A stretch of 9,758 nt of DNA from Allobrachymonas sp. Lineage in GTDB: Bacteria; Pseudomonadota; Gammaproteobacteria; Burkholderiales; Burkholderiaceae_C. Location of the stretch: NCBI GenBank assembly GCA_012036375.1, contig JAAUOI010000089.1, forward strand, positions 1-9,758, written 5' to 3'. The translations under genes and the position numbers were made by a program. Shown piece after piece: positions 1-7,192 of this stretch; positions within the stretch are counted from its first letter, which is position 1, and each line of letters opens with the position of its first letter. The notes under the pieces were generated by a model that did not search any database, was not told where the DNA came from, and saw only the letters and a program-made list of their open reading frames with translations.

Positions 1-1600
1 TTCTCCAACCCCTACACCTCCACCCGCTTGCCCGTCTTCGCCCGCAATGTGGTGAGCACTTCACATCCGCTGGCTGCGCAAGCAGGCTTACGCATGCTGC
101 TCAAAGGCGGCAATGCGGTGGATGCAGCCGTGGCCGCCGCAGCAGCGATGACGATTTGCGAGCCAGTGAGTAATGGCCTCGGCTCAGACTCGTTTTGCAT
201 TTTGTGGGATGGCAAAAAGTTGCATGGCTTGAATGCTTCTGGCCGCGCCCCGCAAACCTGGACTCCTGAGTATTTCAAGAAAAAATATGGCGATCAGCCC
301 AGTCTGCCCAAGCGCGGCATGGATAGCGTTTCAGTGCCCGGCGCGGTGGCCAGTTGGGTGGCATTGAGCGAAAAATTTGGAAAGCTGCCGTTTGCGGATT
401 TGATGGATCCCGCGATTGAAATTGCCGAGCGCGGCTATTTGCTGCCGCCCGTGGTGCAAGGCAAATGGGCAGCAGCCACGCCCGAGTTGCAAAGCCTGCC
501 CGGCTTTGCGCAAAGCTTTTTGCCCTGGGGGCGTGCGCCGAATGTGGGCGAGCTGTTTCAGTTCAAAGCGGCAGCGAATGGCTTGAGAAAAATCGCAGAA
601 ACCAAAGGCGCTTCTTATTACGGCGGCGAAATTGCAACTGCGATTGAAAAGTTTTCCAAAGAGAATGGCGGCAGCATCACAGCGGCAGATTTCGCTGCCT
701 ACAAGCCCGAATGGGTCACGCCAATTTCCAAAAGCTACCGTGGCCACGAATTGCATGAAATCGGCCCAAATGGCCAGGGCATTGCCGCCTTGATTGCTTT
801 GGGCATCTTGAATCACTTTGACATCGCTGGCCACAAGGTCGATGGCGTGGATTCACAGCATCTACAAATCGAAGCAATGAAGCTGGCGTTTGCCGATGTG
901 TACAAATTCGTGGCTGAGCCCTCGTCGATGGCGGTGACCCCCGAGCAGATGCTCGATGACTCCTACCTTGCCGCCCGTGCCAAACTCATCCGTATGGATC
1001 AAGCACAAGATTTCCAAGCGGGCAACATCGCCAAAGGCGGCACGATTTACCTCACCGCAGCGGACGAAAACGGCATGATGGTCAGCTTCATTCAAAGCAA
1101 TTACATGGGCTTTTGGCTCGGGCTGTGTAGAGCCGTCGTTTGGAGTTAGCCTGCAAAACCGTGGCCATGCGTTCTCGCTCGATCCTGCCTCGCCCAATGT
1201 GGTTGCGCCGGGCAAGCGCCCGTTCCACACGATCATTCCGGCTTTCCTCACCAAAGATGGCCAGCCCGTGATGAGCTTCGGCGTGATGGGTGCCAACATG
1301 CAGCCACAAGGCCATATGCAGACCTTGGTGCGCATGCTCGATTACAAGCAAAACCCGCAAGCTGCTTGCGACGCACCGCGATGGCGTTTCAATCAAGGGC
1401 TGGAAATCAATGTGGAAGCGGCGATGAATGCGCAAACAGTGCAGGGCTTGAAAGACTTGGGTCACCGCACCGAAGTCATCAACGATTCTTATCAAGACTT
1501 TGGCGCTGGCCAGTTCATCTGGCGTGCGGGCGATCCCAAGTGCGAAGGCTATGTGGCCGCGAGTGATCCGCGCAGGGATGGACAGGCCGTGGGTTTTTAA
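1..1600 (+). CDS. ggt: Gamma-glutamyltransferase family Ntn hydrolase, 5'-partial, frame broken once
   Basis: An N-terminal-nucleophile hydrolase of the gamma-glutamyltransferase family, which matures by self-cleavage into two chains and hydrolyses or transfers gamma-glutamyl-type amides. The frame is open from base 1 (FSNPYTSTRLPVFARNVVS), so only a few N-terminal residues lie outside the window. GGNAVDAAVAAAAA near residue 37 is the classic family N-terminal block. The expected cleavage site and nucleophile are GGT-IYLT, with the Thr codon at 1042-1044. No signal peptide is visible, so a cytosolic member is likely. The frame breaks at TTTT 1111-1114. Removing one T changes the nonsense tail into GFGSGCVEPSFGVSLQNRGH, joining the second frame that ends at TAA 1598-1600, for about 532 codons, a normal length. 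A sequencing indel is the likely cause. True substrate is unknown; cephalosporin acylases share this fold. Confidence 0.88.
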
Positions 1601-1604
1601 GTGA

Positions 1605-1670
1605 TTTTTAAAGCATTTTTGGCCTCTAGCCTGCATAGAATATGCGCAGAGTGCTCACCTTTTTATAGCA
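1605..1670. repeat. Short dispersed repeat-like element, copy 1 (intergenic)
   Basis: AT-rich segment filling most of the ggt-permease gap. It contains AATATGCGCAGAGTGCT (1639-1655), which recurs exactly at 8987-9003 inside mutL. Over 1605-1655 versus 8953-9003 I count 35 of 51 ungapped matches. The core contains a small hairpin, GCATA (1633-1637) and TATGC (1641-1645) with a GAA loop. Its composition (TTTTTGGCCTCTAGC ... GTGCT ... TATAGC) resembles short repeats I recall from intergenic regions of Comamonadaceae; that family link is from memory, not tested. It could also help end ggt transcription, but there is no standard terminator stem followed by a T tract. Confidence 0.5.
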
Positions 1671-1686
1671 GATGTGAGTCATCCAA

Positions 1687-2573
1687 ATGCTAGCCTCGCT
1701 GCGCCTTTCAGGTCTTTTGATGGCTGCGGCAGGCTCAATTGCCTTCAGCGGCAAAGCCATCATCGTCAAGCTGGCATATCGCTATGGCGTCGATCCGATC
1801 ACACTCATCATGTACCGAATGCTGTTTGCGCTGCCGTTGTTTGCAGGCATGGCTTGGTGGGCTTCGCGTGGCAAACCGCCGCTGTCTCGCAAAGATTGGC
1901 TGGGTGTTCTCGGGCTTGGATTTTCTGGCTACTACTTGGCGAGTTTTTTGGATTTTGCCGGTCTTCAATACATCAGCGCCTCGCTGGAGCGCTTGATTTT
2001 GTATTTGAACCCCACGCTGGTGTTAATTCTGGGCATGTTTTTATTCAAGAAAACCATCTCGCGCAAGCAGATGCTCGCCATGGCTCTGAGTTATGCCGGT
2101 GTATTGCTCGTCTTCGGCCATGAAGTGAGTTTTGACGGATCGGCCACTTTGATTGGCGCAGCTTTGGTATTTGCTAGCGCCGTGTCGTATGCGATTTATC
2201 TGGTCTACAGTGGCGAAATGGTCAAGCGCTTGGGCTCGCTGCGCTTGGTTGGCCTTGCGACTACGGTGGCTTGCCTGCTCTGCATCGCGCAATTTTTAGT
2301 GCTCAAACCGATGTCAGCGGCCATCGTCGCGCCCGAAGTGATTTGGTTATCCATCCTGAACGCCACGCTCTGCACGGCTGTGCCCGTGCTCCTGGTGATG
2401 ATGGCGATTGAGAGAATCGGCGCAGGTTTGGCCGCACAAACCGGCATGATCGGCCCCATGAGCACGATTGCGATGGGCGTGATTTTTCTGGATGAAAACT
2501 TAACCTATGGATCATCGCTGGCACGGTCTTGGTGCTCTTAGGAGTCTATTGGGTCAGCCGCAACAAGACATGA
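1687..2573 (+). CDS. EamA/DMT-family permease, frame broken near the C-terminus
   Basis: Inner-membrane drug/metabolite-transporter superfamily protein with two EamA repeats of about five helices each. The translation is hydrophobic throughout (for example a first helix around SGLLMAAAGSIAFSGKAII and a late one around GMIGPMSTIAMGVIFL). The conserved LDENLT end motif of the second repeat is present. ATG 1687 is the first possible start because TGA 1675-1677 is in frame upstream; only a weak GTGAG (1674-1678) serves as ribosome binding site. After LDENLT the frame slips. One extra C at CC 2504-2505 restores LWIIAGTVLVLLGVYWVSRN, the expected tenth helix, ending at TGA 2571-2573 for 295 residues, the usual family length. 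The substrate cannot be told from sequence; amino acids or other metabolites are typical. Confidence 0.87.
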
Positions 2574-2595
2574 TCAAGCCCGTTAAACTTCACAC

Positions 2596-3237
2596 ATGGC
2601 AACTTACAACCCCGATGTTTTCGAGCTTCACGATTTGGAACATGCCAAATCCATCATCTTGACCGATGAAGCCCAAGTCAGTACGCATGAGCGCTGGATC
2701 TCAGAAACGCCTTATTTACTCGCCCAGCTTCAGCAATGGTGTCAGATCGAAGGTGCGGCTCAAGTGTTGGATTTTGGCTGCGGGATTGGACGCGTTTCCA
2801 AAGCGCTCATCGAGCAATCCAGCGCTTTCGCTTGGGGTGTAGACGGCTCGCAGGCGATGCGAGCGCATGCGGTGAGCCATGTCAATAGCGCACGTTTTGC
2901 AGCACTGAGCCCGCAGTTGCTTGATGCGGCCACGCTGGCGGGATAGCGCTGGAATTTGGCAATGAGCGTGTGGGTTTTGCAGCATTGCCCTGATTTGGAT
3001 GCCGAGATTGAGCGTCTGTATGCGGCGCTCAAACCCGGCGGCGCATTATTCGTCGTTGATATGCAGCATCGCGCCATTCCCACTGTGGCCGATGGGTGGG
3101 TCGACGATGGAATGCGCGTCGAGCCCGCCCTGCGAAAGCGTTTTAAGTGCTTACAGATGATCCCCTTTGCCGCACCGAAAGCACCATCCAATTTACTGAA
3201 CAGTGCATGGATCGGCCTATTTCAAAAACCTCTCTAG
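2596..3237 (+). CDS. Class I SAM-dependent methyltransferase, interrupted by an in-frame TAG
   Basis: A small Rossmann-fold methyltransferase of about 213 codons. Motif I is VLDFGCGIGRVSKAL (codons from about 2764), the SAM-binding glycine loop. The acidic residue after strand 2 is in GVDGSQAM, the post-strand-4 motif is SVWVLQHCPDL, and LKPGGALFVVDM is the strand-5 region. Upstream and downstream halves are in the same frame, separated only by TAG 2944-2946 in LAG-stop-RWNLAMSVWV. A single change to TTG would give a natural LAGLRWNLAM. Unlike the other breaks in this window this one is a substitution, not an indel. The last 25 or so residues are less family-like and a second slip there cannot be excluded. 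The stop overlaps the ribosome binding site of the next gene. Substrate unknown. Confidence 0.75.
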
Positions 3238-3240
3238 GAG
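3236..3240 (+). promoter_or_regulatory. Shine-Dalgarno site of qorA
   Basis: AGGAG lies nine bases before ATG 3250 and overlaps the TAG stop of the methyltransferase. This spacing fixes the qorA start and suggests read-through or coupled expression from the upstream gene. Confidence 0.75.
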
Positions 3241-3249
3241 ACTTCCAAC

Positions 3250-4233
3250 ATGACAAAAGCCATCATCATTGAACAAACCGGCGGCGCCGAACAAATGAAG
3301 CTTGTTGATGTACAAGTCGGCGAGCCGGGTGCGGGCGAGATTCGTATTCGCCACCATGCAGTCGGCCTCAATTTCATTGATGTGTATCAGCGCAGTGGCG
3401 TGTATGCCCTGCCCTTGCCTTTGCAATTGGGCATGGAAGGCGCGGGTGTGGTGGAAGCTGTCGGCGAGGGTGTGACGCATCTGAAAGTGGGTGATCGTGC
3501 GGCCTATGCCAGCCAACCGCCAGGCGCATATTGCGAGGTGCGCGTGATGCCGGCGAAATGCGTGTGCAAATTGCCCGATGCCATCTCGTTTGAAACGGGT
3601 GCCGCCATGATGCTCAAAGGGCTCACCGCGCAATACCTGCTGCGGAAAACCTTGCCCCAAGGTGGCTTACAGGCTGGCGATTTTGTGCTCTTCCATGCCG
3701 CAGCGGGCGGCGTAGGTTTAATCGCATGCCAATGGGCCAAAGCGCTGGGCTATCAACTGATCGGCACGGCAGGCTCGGATGAAAAATGTGCGCTCGCCAA
3801 AGAGTTTGGCGCTGCGCATGTGATCAACTATTCAAAAGAAGATTTTGCAGCCAAGGTGAAAGACATTACAGGCGGCAAAGGCGTGAAAGTCGTTTACGAC
3901 TCAGTGGGCAAAGACACTTGGGACAAATCTCTCGACTGCCTCTCGCCCTTTGGCCTGATGGCCAGCTTTGGCAACGCATCAGGCGTAGTGCCGCCCTTTG
4001 CACCGGGCATGTTGGGCGCGAAGGGTTCGATTTACGTCACGCGCCAAACGCTCTTCACCCACATCGCCACCCGTGAGAGCACGCAGGCGATGGCCGATGA
4101 TTTGTTTGCCGTGGTGCAAAGTGGCGCGGTGAAGATCAAGATTGATCAGCGCTATGCCTTGGCCGATGTGCAGCAGGCACACCGAGATTTAGAGGCTCGC
4201 AAGACGACCGGCTGCACTATTTTGACGCTCTGA
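3250..4233 (+). CDS. qorA: NADPH:quinone reductase, zinc-free MDR family (QorA type)
   Basis: Cytosolic medium-chain dehydrogenase/reductase that reduces quinones with NADPH. It is intact at 327 residues, matching the length of Escherichia coli QorA. The N-terminal GroES-like catalytic domain includes AVGLNFIDVYQRSGVY (37-52) and GMEGAGVVEAVGEGV (61-75). The Rossmann domain carries the nucleotide-binding loop HAAAGGVGL at about 149-157. The cysteine and histidine ligands of zinc-dependent alcohol dehydrogenases are absent, as expected for quinone reductases. The start at ATG 3250 is backed by AGGAG upstream. It is one of only three genes here with no frame break. Its last 45 bases overlap the 3' end of the minus-strand glycosyltransferase. 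Related crotonyl-CoA reductases or other MDR enzymes are less likely given the QorA-like motifs and exact length. Confidence 0.93.
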   Translation: MTKAIIIEQTGGAEQMKLVDVQVGEPGAGEIRIRHHAVGLNFIDVYQRSGVYALPLPLQLGMEGAGVVEAVGEGVTHLKVGDRAAYASQPPGAYCEVRVMPAKCVCKLPDAISFETGAAMMLKGLTAQYLLRKTLPQGGLQAGDFVLFHAAAGGVGLIACQWAKALGYQLIGTAGSDEKCALAKEFGAAHVINYSKEDFAAKVKDITGGKGVKVVYDSVGKDTWDKSLDCLSPFGLMASFGNASGVVPPFAPGMLGAKGSIYVTRQTLFTHIATRESTQAMADDLFAVVQSGAVKIKIDQRYALADVQQAHRDLEARKTTGCTILTL

Positions 4234-5244
4234 AGCTGGCCGCAGCAGCGCCAACATACGCACAAACTGCTGCGCGACAGTCAGGTCATCAAACTGCGCC
4301 GCGCGTTGCGGCGGCAAGCTGCGATCAATCAACAAAGCCTGCTGCGCAGCCATTGCTAAATCTGCATGCATGATGCCAGCGGGCGAATCGCCCACCACGT
4401 CCAGTGGCCCTTCCACCGGATAAGCCGCCACGGGCGTGCCGCAAGCCATGGCCTCCAGCATCGTCAGGCCAAACGTATCGGATTTGCTTGGAAATACGAA
4501 CACATCTGCAGCACGATAGACCGCAGCCAACTCAGCGCGCGGTAACACACCCATCCAAGTCACTTGCGCAAAGCGTGCTTTGAGCTTGGACTCCAGTGGC
4601 CCCACACCACACACCACTTTGCTACCCGGCAGGTTTAACTCTAAAAACGCTTCAATATTCTTTTCATACGAAACGCGCCCAACAAACAGATGAACTGGGC
4701 GAGGCAAATTGAGATGATCTAACGCATCACGCGAGCCCGGTGCAAACACGCGCCCATCCACGCCATGCGTCCATTGCCCGAGATTGTCAAAACCGCGTTG
4801 TTCAAGCATGCGCAGGGTGGCTGGCGCAGGCACCATCACAGTCTGCGCCGCGCGATGAAAACGGCGAAACCACCAGTAGCCCCAAGCGGTGGGGATTTTC
4901 AACGCTGCATTGAGAATTTCGGGAAAACGGGTGTGAAATGCAGTCGTAAACGGCCATTGATTTTTGATGCATAAACTTCGGCCCTTGCTGCCCAGCGGGC
5001 CTTCGGTGGCCAAATGAATCGCATCGGGTGCAAATTGCGCCAACTCTTGCGACAGTGTGGGCTCGATTTTGCGTGCCAAAGAAATTTCCGGGTAGCCTGG
5101 GCAAGGGCGCGTAGCAAACATGCTCGGCTCAATCACTCGCACCTCATGCCCCATGCGTCGAAGCTGTGCCACCAACTCCACCAAAATCGTTACTACGCCG
5201 TTGACCTGTGGTTGCCAAGCATCCGAAATAATTGCAATTTTCAT
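4189..5244 (-). CDS. GT4-family glycosyltransferase, partner of the PlcP-like phosphoesterase
   Basis: Retaining GT-B glycosyltransferase (group 1 / GT4), 351 residues from ATG 5244. The N-terminal acceptor domain begins MKIAIISDAWQPQVNGVV, the typical start, and holds ATEGPLG and TTAFHTRFPE. The C-terminal nucleotide-sugar domain starts around FVGRVSYEKNIEAF. It carries FPSKSDTFGLTMLEAMACGTP with the D-x7-E pair (about D256 and E264), then VEGPLDVVG. GTG 5253 is an alternative start, directly abutting the TGA (5256-5254) of the upstream phosphoesterase; ATG 5244 fits the family better and has GAG about eight bases upstream. The tight junction indicates one operon. A likely role is glycosylation of diacylglycerol at the inner membrane, as for the glycosyltransferase beside PlcP in phosphate-starved marine bacteria, but other acceptors are possible. 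The tail (about RPASERQNSAAGRLASL) runs into qorA. Confidence 0.87.
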   Translation of the reverse strand: MKIAIISDAWQPQVNGVVTILVELVAQLRRMGHEVRVIEPSMFATRPCPGYPEISLARKIEPTLSQELAQFAPDAIHLATEGPLGSKGRSLCIKNQWPFTTAFHTRFPEILNAALKIPTAWGYWWFRRFHRAAQTVMVPAPATLRMLEQRGFDNLGQWTHGVDGRVFAPGSRDALDHLNLPRPVHLFVGRVSYEKNIEAFLELNLPGSKVVCGVGPLESKLKARFAQVTWMGVLPRAELAAVYRAADVFVFPSKSDTFGLTMLEAMACGTPVAAYPVEGPLDVVGDSPAGIMHADLAMAAQQALLIDRSLPPQRAAQFDDLTVAQQFVRMLALLRPASERQNSAAGRLASL

Positions 5245-5253
5245 GGTGTTCAC

Positions 5254-6203
5254 TCAAATCGTTTCTGTCTCAGGAAGACGGATTTTTTGTTCAGACCGCT
5301 TGGCATCGACCGACAAGTTGGCTGTTTGCTGCCGCCCCATTCGAGCCGACCAGTCAATGATCTCCAAGCGGCCATCGGCATGCTCCACCAAAGCGGTCAG
5401 GCTCTCCACCCAATCGCCATCGTTGCAATACAACACGCCCTCAATTTCTCGCATTTCTGCGTGGTGAATATGCCCGCAGACCACGCCATCCAAGCCCCGC
5501 CGCTTGGCCTCGCGCGCCACAGCCGTTTCAAAATCCGACACATAACTCACCGCCCGCTTGACCTTGTGTTTGAGGTATTGCGAGAGTGACCAATAGGGCA
5601 GCCCCATACGGGCTCGCAGACTGTTGAAGGTGCTGTTCAACCGCAGTGTGAGTTCATAGGCTTGATCGCCGACATAAGCCAACCATTTGGCGCATTGAAT
5701 CACGCCATCAAACAAATCCCCATGCGTGACCCACAGTTTGCGACCATCTGCTGTAATGTGCACGCAATCTTGCATCACCACGATGCCGCCGAATTCATGC
5801 CCATCGTAGCGTCTGGCAAATTCGTCGTGGTTGCCCGGCACAAACACCACCTGCGTGCCTTTGCGCGCCGCGCGCAGTATTTTTGAATTACATCGTTGTG
5901 CGCCTGTGGCCAAAACCAGCGGCGGCGCAACTGCCAGCCGTCCACAATATCGCCCACCAAATACAGGTAATCACAGCGCGTGACGCGCAAAAAATCCAGC
6001 AGCGCATGTGCTTGGCAACCTGCCGTACCCAAATGAATATCCGAGATAAAGATGGAGCGCACATGGGTGCGATGGTCACCATCATCATCGTGCAAATCAG
6101 GGGGTGTTGGGTCTAACTGTGCCATCCCTGCTGACGCGAAAGCCGCAAGGGTGGCGGGGGCAATGCTGTGGGCTATAGGTGCTTTTAAAACATGAGTACT
6201 CAT
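5254..6203 (-). CDS. COG2908 metallophosphoesterase, PlcP-like phospholipase C / LpxH relative, frame broken once
   Basis: Calcineurin-like metallophosphoesterase with all metal motifs in order: SDIHLG (about D55, H57), GDIVDGWQ (D85), PGNHDEF (N125, H126), HGDLFDG and VCGHIHHAEM. Block order and spacing resemble the PlcP type, which cuts head groups from phospholipids to leave diacylglycerol. LpxH, of lipid A synthesis, is the other named member of COG2908 but is shorter. The frame breaks at the plus-strand run TTTTT 5880-5884. Adding one base joins AHNDVIQK to ILRAARKGTQVVFVPGNHDE, giving 316 residues. Start is uncertain: ATG 6203 has no ribosome binding site and lies inside a palindrome, and the first 48 residues look unconserved. 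ATG 6125 (MAQLDPTPPDL) would give 290 residues. It is immediately followed by the glycosyltransferase. Confidence 0.86.
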
Positions 6204-6211
6204 GAATTCAT
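6191..6211. promoter_or_regulatory. Nested perfect palindromes at the phosphoesterase 5' end (possible operator)
   Basis: CATGAGTACTCATG (6191-6204) is a perfect 14-bp palindrome containing the ATG at 6203. ATGAATTCAT (6202-6211) is a perfect 10-bp palindrome overlapping it, and TTTTAAAA (6183-6190) adjoins. Together they could be an operator around the transcription start or a hairpin masking the start codon. No known regulator is recognised. Confidence 0.35.
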
Positions 6212-6267
6212 AGCGTAGTGGCCTTATGTGACAAGCATTTAATGAAATTGTGACGATTTCAAGTCAA
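6207..6267 (-). promoter_or_regulatory. Candidate promoter region for the phosphoesterase-glycosyltransferase pair
   Basis: The 67-bp gap between nuclease and phosphoesterase reads two ways on the minus strand. One is TTGTCA (6234-6229), 16 bp, then TATGAA (6212-6207), with transcription starting near 6200. The other is TTGACT (6267-6262) with a weak -10 around 6244-6239. Plus-strand TGTGAC occurs as a direct repeat at 6227-6232 and 6249-6254, exactly 22 bp apart. On the minus strand these read (T)GTCA, like Pho-box half-sites, but the 11-bp spacing of a true Pho box is not met. All of this is pattern reading only. Confidence 0.3.
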
Positions 6268-6270
6268 TCA

Positions 6271-6762
6271 TCATGGCTTGCACGGCCCACGCTGCTTGCG
6301 CCATACGCGCGGCTCAATGCCTTGATCGGCTCCCGCTGCCAGCCAGAGCCCCAATTTGCGCTGCTTGGCGCTCGCCTGCTCTTTCGCATAAAGTCCTGCA
6401 TTCCAGCGCCCGCGATAACTCCACGCATGGCCTTGGCTCACCAACCATGCGCCCACATCTTCGCCTTGGTAAGACAAACGTACCACGCGGCGGGCATAGT
6501 CATCTCGCGCTTTCACATCGGCTCTCACGGTTTGACGCAGCAGTCGCGCTTGCAAAGCCTCCTTGGCCTGCTTGCCCCAAGGCTGGCAAATTTCTGGCGC
6601 GTCGATACCTTGCAGACGCAGCTTGATCGGCTTGGTGGTTGGTGAGGTGGCGATCCAGAGTGTGTCTCCGTCGCTGATGCGCGTGACTGTGCCTTGCAAG
6701 GTCTGCGCTTGCACGAGGCCACACAGACCCGCAAGAAGCAGCGCCCCAACTTTATGCCGCAT
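6271..6762 (-). CDS. Secreted thermonuclease-family (SNase-like) nuclease
   Basis: Staphylococcal-nuclease-fold enzyme that hydrolyses DNA or RNA with a calcium-type metal. It is 163 residues and intact. The N-terminus MRHKVGALLLAGLCGLVQAQ is a good signal peptide with cleavage after the VQA near residue 19, so a periplasmic or exported protein is expected. The core shows RISDGDTLW (metal aspartates), KLRLQGIDAPE (Arg49, Asp54, Glu57, matching R35/D40/E43 of the staphylococcal enzyme) and DDYARRVVRL (the R87 equivalent, Arg91 or Arg92). I chose ATG 6762 over TTG 6765 because GGAAG lies six bases upstream of it. The start lies within the 3' end of the upstream decarboxylase once that gene's frame is repaired, giving an 11-base overlap and probable translational coupling. 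The natural substrate is unknown. Confidence 0.9.
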   Translation of the reverse strand: MRHKVGALLLAGLCGLVQAQTLQGTVTRISDGDTLWIATSPTTKPIKLRLQGIDAPEICQPWGKQAKEALQARLLRQTVRADVKARDDYARRVVRLSYQGEDVGAWLVSQGHAWSYRGRWNAGLYAKEQASAKQRKLGLWLAAGADQGIEPRVWRKQRGPCKP

Positions 6763-7148
6763 CAATCACTTCCGAAGCCGTGCGAAACGCATCGACTGCC
6801 GCCGGAAGCCGCAATACACGCTGGCATGCATGAAGATTTCTTGCAGCTCTGCGGGCGTGACACCGTTATTCAGTGCCCCGCGCACATGGATTTTCAGCTC
6901 ATGCATTTTGCCCATCGCCACCAACATCGAAACGGTCACGATGCTGCGCGTCTTCAAGCTAATGCCATCTCGCTGCCAAGTATTGCCCCAAGCATGCACG
7001 GTGACCAATTTCCTTGCAAAGGCGCAGTGAAATCGGTGGAGCGAGCGAATGCGCCGTTGACATAGTCTTCGCCGAGTACCGCTTTGCGCCTTGCCAAGCC
7101 TTTGTCGTAAATTGGATCGCCTTTGGGGGTGGGTGTGATTTTGCTCAT
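6752..7148 (-). CDS. Carboxymuconolactone decarboxylase family protein (PcaC-like), frame broken twice
   Basis: Small AhpD-fold protein resembling 4-carboxymuconolactone decarboxylase, the protocatechuate-branch enzyme of the beta-ketoadipate pathway. It starts at ATG 7148 (MSKITPTPKGDPIYDKGLARR) with AAGGA seven bases upstream. Conserved blocks are VLGEDYVN, VHAWGNTWQRDG, KTRSIVTVSML and HELKIHVRGALNNGVTPAELQEIFMHASVYCG. Break one, near 7010-7018, separates APLQ from (E)LVTVHAWG; either two extra bases (GG and AAA runs) or one missing base explains it. Break two, near 6797-6801 after VYCG, needs one added base, giving (I/L)PAAVDAFRTASEVIDAA and TAA at 6754-6752. The repaired gene is 396 bases, 131 residues, the PcaC length. 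The rest of the pca pathway is not in view, so it may be a non-pathway relative. It heads the minus-strand block. Confidence 0.84.
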
Positions 7149-7153
7149 GTTTT

Positions 7154-7160
7154 TTCCTTC
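7154..7160 (-). promoter_or_regulatory. Shine-Dalgarno of the decarboxylase
   Basis: Read on the minus strand, GAAGGAA lies just before ATG 7148 and supports that start over longer upstream possibilities. It forms an exact inverted repeat with the site of the divergent gene at 7180-7186. Confidence 0.65.
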
Positions 7161-7179
7161 AAAATGCGAATCATGACAC

Positions 7180-7186
7180 GAAGGAA
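7180..7186 (+). promoter_or_regulatory. Shine-Dalgarno of the peroxidase-related enzyme
   Basis: GAAGGAA ends six bases before ATG 7193 and fixes this start. It mirrors the divergent gene's site. Confidence 0.7.
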
Positions 7187-7192
7187 ACTCTG

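Noticed and set aside
862..1636. Long minus-strand open frames opposite ggt
   Set aside because: No recognisable family blocks, and they lie antisense to clearly conserved Ntn-hydrolase coding sequence; shadows of codon bias.
1605..1670. Intrinsic terminator after ggt
   Set aside because: T runs are present but none follows a stable GC-rich stem; the repeat explanation fits better.
2941..2949. Stop-codon reassignment (TAG read as an amino acid)
   Set aside because: TAG also ends this same gene at 3235-3237, and the window as a whole suffers sequence errors; a single base error is simpler.
5014..5589. Plus-strand 191-codon frame across the phosphoesterase-glycosyltransferase junction
   Set aside because: It is antisense to two strongly conserved proteins and its translation has no family-like motif.
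6227..6254. A PhoB box controlling the phosphoesterase pair
   Set aside because: Half-site-like (T)GTCA copies exist but are 22 bp apart with no matching repeat at 11 bp, so the consensus arrangement is not met; kept only as a weak lead.
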